Shown here piece by piece: positions 32,886 to 41,081 of a DNA stretch of 64,000 bases (position 1 is the stretch's first letter; every line of letters starts with the position of its first letter). A program made the translations under genes and the position numbers. The notes under the pieces are model-generated. The model was not told where the DNA came from and made no database searches. It was given only the letters and a program-made list of their open reading frames with translations. The stretch is from CALMKX01 sp036274895 (lineage in GTDB: Bacteria; Acidobacteriota; Thermoanaerobaculia; Multivoradales; SZUA-115): positions 186,001-250,000 of the forward strand of contig DASUEU010000037.1 in assembly GCA_036274895.1 (NCBI GenBank), given 5' to 3'.

Positions 32886-33128
32886 CTACACCGCTCGTAT
32901 CCTCAACTCCCCCCTCTCCACCCCAACCTTGAAGTGCTGCCCGAGGTCGAAGCCGGCGGCTCGCAGCCAGGCGCTGGAGAGCCGCACCTCCGGCACGTGC
33001 TGGGTGCCACGCCAGCGGCCACAGACAGTGCCGGGGCGTCGGCCGTTCGCCCGGGCGCTCCTCACCGCGGTTGGGCGGCGAGTCGTGATCGCTCTCGCTT
33101 GCCGAGCGGGTGGTATAGCATCGCCCAA
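32886..33128 (-). CDS. SymE-family toxin-like protein
   Basis: 80 residues at most. The C-terminal half VPEVRLSSAWLRAAGFDLGQ, then HFKVGVERGELRIRAV, is the SymE/AbrB-like swapped-hairpin fold (RLSGxWLxxAGF-GQ-V-V). SymE-type proteins are toxins controlled in Escherichia coli by an antisense RNA and are also common in accessory regions. The N-terminal ~40 residues (TVCGRW before the core) are plausible, but the exact start is unclear. It runs opposite to the array. A truncated chimeric copy is at 23667-23810. The rest of 32720-33212 holds no other gene. Confidence 0.6.
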   Translation of the reverse strand: MGDAIPPARQARAITTRRPTAVRSARANGRRPGTVCGRWRGTQHVPEVRLSSAWLRAAGFDLGQHFKVGVERGELRIRAV

Positions 33129-33212
33129 ACTGCCGAGCTACCAGATCGAGAGCCGTTCCCGCGGCGGCACGAACGACCTCACCTCCCTGCGACCTACGAT
33201 GAGCCCACCGCG

Positions 33213-33764
33213 ATGCCCATGACAGCCCAAGAGCGGGACGACCTGCTCCGCACCCTCTCACTCCGCTTCGAGAAGAACCCGCACCGCCATGAAGGGATCG
33301 CGTGGGCAGATGTACTCGCCCGGCTCGAAGCCAGCCCCTCCGCCCTGCGGTCGCTGGCGGAGATGGAAGCCACGGGCGGGGAACCCGATGTGATCGGACA
33401 CGACGAGGCCACCGGCCACTTCCTCTGCTGTGACTGCTCCCCCGAGAGCCCGGCCGGGCGCAGGAGCCTCTGCTATGACCGCGAGGCGTGGACCTCCCGC
33501 AAGGAGAACAAGCCCGAGGGGAGCGCCGTCGAGAGGGCCGCGGCCATGGGTATCGAGCTGCTCGACGAGGAGCAGTACCGCGCCCTGCAGCGGCTCGGTG
33601 AATTCGACCGGAAGACCTCCAGCTGGATCGCGACGCCCCCGGACGTGCGCTCGCTCGGCGGGGCCCTCTTCTGCGATCGGCGCTATGGCAAGGTGTGGGT
33701 GTACCACAACGGCGCGGAGTCGTACTACGCAGCACGAGGCTTCCGCGGCCTGCTTCGCGTATGA
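33213..33764 (+). CDS. DUF4256 family protein
   Basis: 183 residues from ATG 33213. LLRTLSLRFEKNPHRHEGIAWADVLARL, EMEATGGEPDVIGHDE and the cysteine-containing FLCCDCSPESPAGRRSLCYDREA are family hallmarks, with DRRYGKVWVYHNGAESYYAARGFRGLLRV at the C-terminus. Function unknown; the family is common as single cassettes and near resistance genes. Stop and next start overlap as ATGA (33761-33764), so it is translated with the VOC gene. Confidence 0.85.
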   Translation: MPMTAQERDDLLRTLSLRFEKNPHRHEGIAWADVLARLEASPSALRSLAEMEATGGEPDVIGHDEATGHFLCCDCSPESPAGRRSLCYDREAWTSRKENKPEGSAVERAAAMGIELLDEEQYRALQRLGEFDRKTSSWIATPPDVRSLGGALFCDRRYGKVWVYHNGAESYYAARGFRGLLRV

Positions 33765-34156
33765 GCCTCTCCCTGTGGACGATCCTCGGCGTGGGCGACG
33801 TGCGCGGCAGCTTCGAGTGGTACCAGTCGCTCCTCGGCCTGCCGCAGGCGGCTCCAGCCCATGACCACTTCGGTCAGATCCTGGATATGGATGGAACCGT
33901 CTTGCTCTGCCTCCATCAGTGGGGCGCGCACGAACATCCCTCCCTGATGAGCCCGGACTCGGCCGCACCGGGCAACGGCCTCCTCCTGTTCTTCCGCGTC
34001 GATGACTACGAGAGGGCTCTCGGAAGGGCCCGCACTCTCGTCGCGCGGTTCGAGGAGGAGCCCCATCTGAACCCGAACACTCGAACCATGGAGTTCTCAC
34101 TCCGGGATCCGGACGGCTACTACGTGACGATCAGTGCAGTCGCTGCGCCCGAGTGA
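33761..34156 (+). CDS. VOC family protein coupled to the DUF4256 gene
   Basis: 131 residues, glyoxalase/bleomycin-resistance fold: LWTILGVGDVRGSFEWYQSLLGLPQ at the start, HEHPSLMSP in the first half and FSLRDPDGYYVTISA at the end (Glu/His ligands plausible at LCLHQW and MEFSLRD). Its start codon overlaps the upstream stop by 4 bases. Substrate unknown. Confidence 0.85.
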   Translation: MSLSLWTILGVGDVRGSFEWYQSLLGLPQAAPAHDHFGQILDMDGTVLLCLHQWGAHEHPSLMSPDSAAPGNGLLLFFRVDDYERALGRARTLVARFEEEPHLNPNTRTMEFSLRDPDGYYVTISAVAAPE

Positions 34157-34382
34157 GGGGCGACGCGCGGCCCCGGGCTGCCTACGGTTCGGCCGCTGCG
34201 GGCGGCTCAGGCGCCGGGTGGAGGTCGCCCTCTCCTCCTGAGCAGCTGGTGTAGAGTCCCCTAGCGAGAGACGCAGTGAAGGCTGTTCAGTGCCATGACG
34301 GGAGCCTCCCGCTGGTGACCCAGCGTCGATCGCTCACCCCCTTGCTCGGAAAGAAGCCGTTCCCGATTCGAGGGCTGGAGCA

Positions 34383-34632
34383 ATGAAGATTGTGGAAGTC
34401 ACGCCGACGGAAGACTACATCCTGGTCATCAAGGCCGACAACGGGCAGACGGGCCAGTTCGATGTGCGGCCCTACCTCGAATCGGAAGCCTTCGCGCCAC
34501 TCAAGAACTAAGGACGAGTTCGAGCGCATCCACAACGGCGGGTACTTCGTGGAATGGAGCTGCGGAGCTGACCTCTCTGCGGACACCATCGAGGCCAGGT
34601 GGGCGAGGGCCTCGGCTCCACAGGCCCGGTGA
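34383..34632 (+). pseudogene. DUF2442 protein gene broken by a frameshift
   Basis: The first frame reads MKIVEVTPTEDYILVIKADNG and ends ESEAFAPLKN at a stop (34509-34511). The +1 frame continues in perfect register with KDEFERIHNGGYFVEW and SCGADLSADTIEARWARA, the normal second half of DUF2442. A one-base change near 34500-34508 therefore splits the gene. DUF2442 proteins often pair with DUF4160 as TA-like modules; no partner is present. Confidence 0.75.
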
Positions 34633-34648
34633 GCATCTCGGAGGACCC

Positions 34649-35092
34649 ATGAGCTTCTTCCTACCCCTGTTGTTGGTGATGGCTGCCTCGGTCGCGGCGG
34701 AGCCCGAAGACCCCCTCGCTTCGTTCAGGTGGACCGTGGGCGACTATGCCCTGGTCGGCCGGGAGCCGGAACGGGGGGCGCTCTATGCCGGGCGGGCGAC
34801 GATCGAGGTGTCCATGGGGCGCTTCAAGATGCTCCGGTGGCTCGAGAACGGCACCACGGCCACGCTCGAAGGGCGCGTGGAGATGGCCTCTCCTCCCGGA
34901 GACGTCCAGGTGCTGCGCTTCCGCGGGCCGGAGACCCGGCCTCGGACCTACACCTGCATGGCCGGGAGCGACCTCGACAACTACGCCCGCCTCACCTGCA
35001 TCTGGACCTACGACGACAAAACCAGCCCCCGCGAACCAGGGCTCGAGGCCCTCTTCCCCACCGCGGTGTGGCCGGAGGCCCGGCAAGAGTGA
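34649..35092 (+). CDS. Small exported hypothetical protein
   Basis: 147 residues with a signal peptide (MSFFLPLLLVMAASVAAEP). The mature part is Trp- and Gly-containing and beta-rich (FRWTVGDYALVGREPERGALYAGRATIEV; VQVLRFRGPETRPRTYTCMAGSD). Two Cys (YTCMAG and LTCIWTYDD) may form a disulfide. No family recognised. It starts 17 bases after the DUF2442 remnant. Confidence 0.65.
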   Translation: MSFFLPLLLVMAASVAAEPEDPLASFRWTVGDYALVGREPERGALYAGRATIEVSMGRFKMLRWLENGTTATLEGRVEMASPPGDVQVLRFRGPETRPRTYTCMAGSDLDNYARLTCIWTYDDKTSPREPGLEALFPTAVWPEARQE

Positions 35093-35156
35093 ACCGGGCA
35101 GGCATGAGAGCCTGCCCACGGGGCCTGCCGCTACGGGTGAAGGGGAGGAGGCGCCG

Positions 35157-36350
35157 TCACGCCTTCACCCAGCGCTCCACCGGCTGCGCCAGAAACTCCC
35201 CGAGCTCGATGCCGTCCCCGCCGATGAGGAGCTTGCTCGCCGGGCCGAAGGCGTCATCGAAGGCGGCGAGCCCCGGCCGGGTTTCCCGGGCACGCCCGCT
35301 CTTGACTTCGATGGCTGTCAGGCGCCGGCCCATCCTCACCACGAAGTCCACCTCGCGGTTGCCATCGCGCCAGTAGAACAGCTCGCAGTGCCCGGAGGCT
35401 GCCGCGTTCGCCAGGTGAGCCCCCACCGCCGATTCGACCAGCCGGCCCCACCGCTCGTGGTCCGCTCGCGCCTCCTCGAGCGTCAGCCCGGCTTGCGCCG
35501 TCATCAGGGCGGTGTTCAGGACCTGGAGCTTCGGGCTCGACCCCCGCTGGCGCACGGCCTGGCCCGCGAACTTCGGCAGTCCCACCAGCATCCCGGCCGC
35601 TGCCAGCAGCTCGAGGTAATGGGCGAGGGTGGTGGTGTTGCCCGCGTCCTGGAGCTGGCCGAGCATCTTGGTGTAGGAGAGCTCCTGGCCCGAGTACCGG
35701 CAGCCCAGCTCGAAGAGGCGGCGCAGCAGGGCCGGCTTGTCCACCCGGGTGAGCAGCAGCACGTCACGAGAGATCGTGGTCTCGATCAGCGAGTCCTTGA
35801 GGTAGCGGGCCCAACGCTCGGGCTCCTCGATCAAGGGCGCCGCCCCCGGGTAGCCGCCGTAGAACACGTACTGCTGCAGGCTCCAGCCAAATGCGCCGCG
35901 CATCTCGGCGTAAGACCAGTGGGGCAGGTGGATCACCTCGAAGCGCCCCGCGAGACTCTCCGTGAGGCCGCGCTGGAGCAGGAGGGGTGCCGAGCCGAGG
36001 AGCACGACGCGCAGGGCGAGCCTGGTGCGGGTGTCCTCATCCCACAGGCGCTTGACCGCCTCGGACCAGCCGGAGATCTTCTGGATCTCGTCGAGCACCA
36101 GCACGGCGCCGCCCTCCGACTCCGCGGCTTCGATCCGCGCCGCCTGCCACTGCTGCTCGATCCACTCCGGCCCGCGCAGGGTGGGCTCGTCCGCGCTGGC
36201 GATGCGGGTCGGCAGGCCGGCGGTCTCGGTGACCTGCTGCACCAGAGTCGTCTTGCCGACCTGCCGCGCCCCGGTCACCACCTGGAGGAAGCGGCGAGGC
36301 TCCCGAAGGCGCCGGGCGAGGATGGGGGCTTGGGAGCGGACGTGGTCCAT
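35157..36350 (-). CDS. ATP-binding protein, AAA_14 / DUF4143 family
   Basis: 397 residues. Walker A GARQVGKTT (about 27-35), Walker B GGAVLVLDEIQK (about 80-90), then VVLLGSAPLLL. The DUF4143 half contains YSGQELSYTKML and ends with the nuclease-like EVDFVVRMGRRLTAIEVKSG. Same architecture as 1399-2589 but not a recent copy. The ATG at 36350 lies only 4 bases from a tandem palindrome (36355-36398), probably its operator. It faces the opposite way from the array. Confidence 0.85.
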   Translation of the reverse strand: MDHVRSQAPILARRLREPRRFLQVVTGARQVGKTTLVQQVTETAGLPTRIASADEPTLRGPEWIEQQWQAARIEAAESEGGAVLVLDEIQKISGWSEAVKRLWDEDTRTRLALRVVLLGSAPLLLQRGLTESLAGRFEVIHLPHWSYAEMRGAFGWSLQQYVFYGGYPGAAPLIEEPERWARYLKDSLIETTISRDVLLLTRVDKPALLRRLFELGCRYSGQELSYTKMLGQLQDAGNTTTLAHYLELLAAAGMLVGLPKFAGQAVRQRGSSPKLQVLNTALMTAQAGLTLEEARADHERWGRLVESAVGAHLANAAASGHCELFYWRDGNREVDFVVRMGRRLTAIEVKSGRARETRPGLAAFDDAFGPASKLLIGGDGIELGEFLAQPVERWVKA

Positions 36351-36354
36351 GGGA

Positions 36355-36398
36355 TTTACTCAGTACGCTGACTAATTTTACTCAGTACGCTGAGTAAA
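36355..36398 (-). promoter_or_regulatory. Tandem palindromic operator before the DUF4143 ATPase gene
   Basis: Two 22-base units. 36377-36398 is a perfect palindrome with arms TTTACTCAG and CTGAGTAAA around TACG. 36355-36376 is the same with two mismatches. The first unit ends 4 bases from the start codon, so a bound protein would block transcription or translation start. Confidence 0.6.
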
Positions 36399-36559
36399 TC
36401 TAGGGGGCCACTTCTCCGCCCGGCGCGCGGTGGCACCAGTCCGTCGAACCGGGCCGCTTCCACGCCGCGCTGGGTCACGATCTGCGGCCCGTCGGTCAGG
36501 CACGCATCGAGAAGCTCGCTGAACCGCGCTTGTGCTTCCTCTACCGGCCAGGTGCCCAC
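36356..36559 (-). pseudogene. Internally deleted Phd-family antitoxin gene
   Basis: Starts MGTWPVEEAQARFSELLDAC and continues QIVTQRGVEAARFDGLVPP. Compared with the antitoxin at 19752-20009, about 30 codons between RGVEAA and ARFEGLVP are missing. The last ~20 codons run into the ATPase operator and are not antitoxin-like. No PIN toxin follows. The leader at 36560-36640 resembles the TA leader at 20019-20090. Confidence 0.65.
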
Positions 36560-37278
36560 GGGTGCCCTCCTGACAGTTGATTGGCGAGTCTACGCGGGAC
36601 GCAGGGGGCAGTCATGGGCCTGCCCAAGCAGGCCGAGACCGTGATGCCGAGAAGGCTACCGCCTCTGACTTCCAGTTCTCATCCGGCCTCGCCGGCCAGG
36701 CACCCCTCACCACCTCCGTCCGGTCCCGGTTGGACGACGACCCCTAGCAGGAGCCGATCAGATCGCCTGCACCTCAAGGTGCCGGCTCTCCTGCCGCAAC
36801 TGCGAGCACAGCGTCGGGCCGCGGCCGCTGGATGGCAGGGCGTTGTTGCGTTTACTTGTTGAGGAGCTGGTGTAGAATGTCTACAACTATCGTCATGGCA
36901 GGGACCACCAGGCTCTGGCACGGCTGGAACGCGACCAGGAGCGGTCACCGTCCCAATCACAGAACGCTGCCGAAGGATGGACCGCGACCACCGAAGTCCG
37001 AGCAGTAGCACTTCAAGTGCAGGCTATGGAAACTCTAGCCTGCGATGGTTGAGGCGCCAAGCGCGACGCAGAACGCGAAGGTGCAGGCCACTGAGCCCCA
37101 GGGTCCTCCAGATGAGCGAACACTCCGACAAACTCGGCTACGCCTCATGTCAATTCATCTTCGCTCGACGGTCTTCTCACTCCGCTCGGCTCTTTGAAGC
37201 GTAACTGGGACACCAAGGCAGTGAGCGCCGCAACGACGGAATCGAGCACCGGCGATGCTCGCTCAAGGGAGAACACAA
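36560..37278. other. Gene-free stretch with repeat A fragment
   Basis: No protein-like ORF. Bases 36840-36878 repeat the promoter-like part of repeat A: CGTTGTTGCGTTTACTTGTT, then GAGGAGCTGGTGTAGAAT with TAGAAT at 36873-36878. Nothing else recognisable up to the Mrr gene, 400 bases further on. Confidence 0.45.
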
Positions 37279-38901
37279 ATGGCACGAGGTTTCCTGCACG
37301 GCTTGGTTCAGATGCAGCGCGCCACCTTGCAGGCCGCTCGCGCAGCTGAGCGTGCGGCAGCCCGGCGAACGCGGGAAGCTGCTCGGGCCCGAAGAGATCT
37401 GGACCGGCAGACTGCCCTCGCCAACAAAGAGCATAAGCGCCGCTACCTGGAGATTCGCGAACAGGAGGCGGAGATGATGACCTCCCAGCTAGAGGAGCAC
37501 GTCAACGCCCTCGAGCGTATTCTGGAGCACTCGCTGGGCGTGGATAACTACCTGAACCTGGATCTCCTCAAACGGAAGCTCGATACCCCTCGCTTTCAAC
37601 CTGGTGCGCTCGGCACTGCAGCAGCGCGCCCTAGCGAGAACGACTTTCTGCCGACCCCGTTGAGCTTCGTCGATAAGCTAGTCCCAGGTGCAAGACGGCG
37701 CTTCGAGCACGCCCTGCAAGAGGGGCGCGAGCGATTCGGCGCCGCAGTTCGGGCATACGAAGAAGAGGAAGTTCGGCGACAGCTGCTGCTTGCCGAGGCT
37801 CGCGCCAGGCATGAGGCTCATCTGCAGCAACTCAGCGATGAAGTCGCAGAACAGCACCGGCAGATAGATAGCCTCAAAGCGGGTATCGCTGCTCATCACT
37901 CCGATGCTGTCGCGAGCTACTTCTCGCTTGTGCTCGAGCGGAGCACCTACCCGGATGGGTTTCCCCAGCACGCCAATATAGCCTATGTGCCGGAATCAAA
38001 GCAGCTTGTCGTTGAATACGATCTGCCCGCCTTCGACGTTGTGCCCGAGATCCTGGCTCACAAGTACAACAAATCCCGGGACTCGATCACCGAAGTGCGC
38101 CGTTCGGCGGTGGACAGACGCAGGATTTATGGCTCAGTTGTGGCTCAGACGGCACTTCGGACACTGCATGAGGTATTCGAAGCGGATAGGACCCGGGCTG
38201 TAGACACCGTCGTCTTGAACGGGCACGTCGACGCCATTGATGCGGCGACCGGAAGGCGCGCACGTCCATGCGTCGTTTCGGTTCGCACAACGCGGTCCGT
38301 CTTTGAGGAGCTGGAACTAGATCGCGTAGAGCCCGTCGCGTGCTTGCGGGCCCTGAACGCGTCCGTCTCAAAGAAGCCCGAGGAACTCCTTCCGGTCCGC
38401 CCGATCCTGGAGTTCAAAATGGTCGACGCAAGGTTCATCGAGGAAGCAGACGTCCTTTCCGAACTCGACAGTCGGCCAAACCTCATGGACCTTACTCCTT
38501 CGGAGTTCGAGTCCCTGATCACGAATCTGTTTGAGCGAATGGGACTTGAGACACGCCAGACCCAGGCTTCACGCGATGGCGGCGTGGACTGCGTCGCCTA
38601 CGACCCGAGGCCTATCTTCGGTGGCAAGGTGGTGATCCAGGCCAAGCGCTACAAGAACACCGTCGGCGTCGGCGCCGTGCGCGACCTTTTCGGCACTCTC
38701 CAGAATGAAGGCGCATCGAAGGGGATTCTCGTCACGACCAGTGGCTACGGCAGGGCGGCCTTCGAGTTTGCAGCTGGGAAGCCCATTGAGCTACTAAGTG
38801 GCAGCAACTTACTCTACTTGCTCGCTGAGCACGCTGGCGTCGAGGCCAAGATCGTGCCGCCTGAGGACTGGCAGGATCCAACTCCTGAAAGCGGAGCGTA
38901 G
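37279..38901 (+). CDS. Mrr-type restriction endonuclease with a long coiled-coil N-terminus
   Basis: 540 residues from ATG 37279 (AAGGGAG upstream). Residues ~10-70 and ~130-200 are Arg/Glu/Ala-rich heptad-like helices (RAAERAAARRTREAARARRD; EEEEVRRQLLLAEARARHEA). Residues ~215-330 are an uncharacterised alpha/beta part. The C-terminal ~130 residues are an Mrr nuclease: LTPSEFESLITNLFERMGLE, RDGGVDCVAYDPR, KVVIQAKRYKNTVGVGAVRDL and GILVTTSGYGRAAFEFA, with E, D and QxK catalytic residues present. Likely a type IV-like or stress nuclease acting on DNA. Similar N-terminal regions occur in restriction-endonuclease proteins of other bacteria. Confidence 0.8.
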   Translation: MARGFLHGLVQMQRATLQAARAAERAAARRTREAARARRDLDRQTALANKEHKRRYLEIREQEAEMMTSQLEEHVNALERILEHSLGVDNYLNLDLLKRKLDTPRFQPGALGTAAARPSENDFLPTPLSFVDKLVPGARRRFEHALQEGRERFGAAVRAYEEEEVRRQLLLAEARARHEAHLQQLSDEVAEQHRQIDSLKAGIAAHHSDAVASYFSLVLERSTYPDGFPQHANIAYVPESKQLVVEYDLPAFDVVPEILAHKYNKSRDSITEVRRSAVDRRRIYGSVVAQTALRTLHEVFEADRTRAVDTVVLNGHVDAIDAATGRRARPCVVSVRTTRSVFEELELDRVEPVACLRALNASVSKKPEELLPVRPILEFKMVDARFIEEADVLSELDSRPNLMDLTPSEFESLITNLFERMGLETRQTQASRDGGVDCVAYDPRPIFGGKVVIQAKRYKNTVGVGAVRDLFGTLQNEGASKGILVTTSGYGRAAFEFAAGKPIELLSGSNLLYLLAEHAGVEAKIVPPEDWQDPTPESGA

Positions 38902-39037
38902 GAACGCCCGAAATGGAACTCTGCACCGCCCCCAACGCGGTGCCACCGCCATCGGCGGCCACCGGTCGAAAGACGCCGAGCTGGGGCTCGGCGCTCCCAG
39001 GTGCGGAGTCCGGGGGGGCAGGAAGAGACCGGGATGG

Positions 39038-39057
39038 ATCCCCGCTTTCGCGGGGAT
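39038..39057. repeat. Hairpin repeat in the intergenic region
   Basis: Perfect inverted repeat ATCCCCGC-TTTC-GCGGGGAT followed by GACGG, a motif seen as a dispersed hairpin in many bacterial genomes. Confidence 0.6.
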
Positions 39058-39148
39058 GACGGCAGGAGCGGTGGAGCCCCTTCTCGACAGGTGGAAAGGG
39101 CTGGGGTAGGCTCCGGCCCACTGGATTGGGGATTCCCGGTCGGCAACT

Positions 39149-39181
39149 GGCCTCGGCGGATGCGCCGGGGCCTTTTGTTTT
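39149..39181 (+). terminator. Rho-independent terminator
   Basis: Ten-base stem GGCCTCGGCG / CGCCGGGGCC (one G-U pair) with a GATG loop, followed by TTTTGTTTT. It is oriented to end plus-strand transcription from the Mrr gene before the convergent envelope operon. Confidence 0.75.
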
Positions 39182-39199
39182 GGACCAGCCCTTCCCCCG

Positions 39200-40099
39200 T
39201 TACGACGGCCGCTCGAGCGAGTGCCAGAGGTCTTCGAGGGCCTGGCCGAGGGAGAGCTCTTGGTGCCAGCCGAGGGCGGTGAGGCGGGCGTTGTCGCCGG
39301 TCAGGAGGGGGATGTCTGCGGGGCGGAAGCGCTCGGGGTCGATGGTCACTTCCGCCTCCACGCCGGCGATGCGGGTCAGCAGGTGCAGGGCCTCCTCGAT
39401 CGACAGGGCCTGGCCGGAAGCGATGTTGTAGGCCTCTCCGGGAGCGCCCTTTTCGGCCAGCACCCGCAGGGCGCGGGCGCCGTCCGCGACGTGGAGGAAG
39501 TCCCGCCGCGGGGTGAGGTTGCCCACCTTGAGCTGGGGCTCGGCCTCCCCCGCCGCGATCGCCGCCAGCTGGCGGGCGAAGGCCGGCAGGGCGAAGGTGG
39601 CGGACTGGCCCGGGCCCACCAGGTTGAAGAGGCGCGCCACCACCCCTCCCTCGCGCACGGTGAGCCGTTCGGCCGCGGCCTTGGTCAGGGCGTAGGGGCT
39701 GGCCGGGGCCAGGGGCCGGTCCTCCTGGATCGGCTGCTCGTCCTCCGGCACCACGCCGTAGACCTCACCGCTCGAGGCCAGCACCACCCGGCGGCCGACC
39801 GCTGCCGCGAGCACGTTCTCCGTGCCCAGGACGTTGACCTGGAAGTACTCGGCGAGTTGCTGCCAGGAGGAGCCGACATGGGCCAGGCCCGCCAGGTGGA
39901 TCACCACCTCCGGGTCCGCGCCCTCCAGGGCCGCGGCGAGCCCGGCGCGGTCCGCGAGATCCACCACCGGGCGCGCCACCCCGGCCGGCAGGCCGGCGTC
40001 CGGGCCCGCGAGGGCCGTCACCTCGTCGCCCGCGGCGACCAGGTGCGCCACCAGATGCGAGCCCACGAAGCCCGAGCCGCCGGTTAGGAGAACTCTCAC
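39200..40099 (-). CDS. NAD-dependent epimerase/reductase (GDP-6-deoxy-4-ketohexose reductase-like)
   Basis: 299 residues, extended short-chain dehydrogenase fold. Opens VRVLLTGGSGFVGSHLVAHL (TGxxGFxGxx dinucleotide site) from a GTG that overlaps the upstream stop as GTGA (40096-40099). Catalytic YxxxK is in ASPYALTKAAAERL, with a preceding ASSGEVYG. The C-terminus RPADIPLLTGDNARLTALGWHQ matches Rmd/GMD-type enzymes. Directly downstream of a GDP-mannose dehydratase, it probably reduces the 4-keto intermediate to a GDP-6-deoxyhexose such as GDP-rhamnose. Last gene of the operon. Confidence 0.85.
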   Translation of the reverse strand: MRVLLTGGSGFVGSHLVAHLVAAGDEVTALAGPDAGLPAGVARPVVDLADRAGLAAALEGADPEVVIHLAGLAHVGSSWQQLAEYFQVNVLGTENVLAAAVGRRVVLASSGEVYGVVPEDEQPIQEDRPLAPASPYALTKAAAERLTVREGGVVARLFNLVGPGQSATFALPAFARQLAAIAAGEAEPQLKVGNLTPRRDFLHVADGARALRVLAEKGAPGEAYNIASGQALSIEEALHLLTRIAGVEAEVTIDPERFRPADIPLLTGDNARLTALGWHQELSLGQALEDLWHSLERPS

Positions 40100-41067
40100 T
40101 TGCGCTTGCGGGCGATCTCGGCCCGCCAGTAGTCGAGCAGGTCGGAGAGGGTCTGGGCGAAGGGGATGCGCGGCTCCCAGCCGGTATCCGCCCGGAACTT
40201 CGAGCTGTCCCCGAGCAGCACCTCGACGTCTGAAGGCCGCAGGCGGGCGGGGTCGGTCTCGACCGTCACCTCCACCTTGGCCAGGGCCAGGAGCTGATTC
40301 AGCATGTCGCGGATCACCACGCCCTGGCCGGTCGCGATGTTGTAGACCTCGCCGGGCTTGCCGCGGGTCACCGCCAGCCAGTAGGCGCGCACCATGTCGC
40401 GCACGTCGGTGAAGTCGCGCAGGGCGTCGAGGTTGCCCACGCGGATCACCGGCGGCGCGAGGCCGGCCTCGATGGTGGCGATCTGCTTGGCGAAGTTCGA
40501 GGTGACGAAGACCTCGCCGCGGCGGGGGCCGGTGTGGTTGAAACCGCGGGTGCGGATGGCCTTGATGCCATAGCTCTGGAAGTACTGGTAGGCGAGGTAG
40601 TCCTGGGCCACCTTGGAGACCGCGTAGGGCGACAGGGGCCGCAGCGGGTTGCTCTCCCGGATCGGCACCTCGTCCGGCAGCACCAGGCCGTACTGCTCGC
40701 TCGAGCAGGCGATCTGGATCACCGGGTCGAGCCCGAGGTTGCGGCAAGCCTCGAAGAGGTTGGTCTGGCCCACGACGTTGCCGGTCAGGGTGTCGGCCGG
40801 CGCCGTCCAGGACGACGGCACGAAGCTCTGGGCCGCCAGGTGGAAAACGTAATCCGGCCGCGCCCTCTCGAGGGCGGCGGCGACGCCGAAGTAGTCCCGC
40901 AGCTCGCATTCGACGAGCCGGATTTTGCCTTCGAGGTGCTCGATGTTGTCGCGGCGGCTGCGCCAGCGGTAGGTGCCGAAGACTTCGACGTCGGGGTGCT
41001 CGGCCAGCAGGTAGTCGGCCAGATGGGAGCCGGCGAAGCCGGTGATCCCGGTGATCAATGCTCTCAT
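40096..41067 (-). CDS. gmd: GDP-mannose 4,6-dehydratase
   Basis: 323 residues: MRALITGITGFAGSHLADYL at the dinucleotide site, ACSSEQYG and YAVSKVAQDYLAYQY with the YxxxK pair, and a C-terminal RPSDVEVLLGDSSKFRADTGWEP that is diagnostic of this family. It converts GDP-mannose to GDP-4-keto-6-deoxymannose. The start ATG 41067 lies 14 bases after the rfbD stop, and the gene overlaps the next by 4 bases. The upstream in-frame extension to 41802 is a shadow of rfbD. Confidence 0.85.
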   Translation of the reverse strand: MRALITGITGFAGSHLADYLLAEHPDVEVFGTYRWRSRRDNIEHLEGKIRLVECELRDYFGVAAALERARPDYVFHLAAQSFVPSSWTAPADTLTGNVVGQTNLFEACRNLGLDPVIQIACSSEQYGLVLPDEVPIRESNPLRPLSPYAVSKVAQDYLAYQYFQSYGIKAIRTRGFNHTGPRRGEVFVTSNFAKQIATIEAGLAPPVIRVGNLDALRDFTDVRDMVRAYWLAVTRGKPGEVYNIATGQGVVIRDMLNQLLALAKVEVTVETDPARLRPSDVEVLLGDSSKFRADTGWEPRIPFAQTLSDLLDYWRAEIARKRK

Positions 41068-41081
41068 GCCAAATCCCTCCC

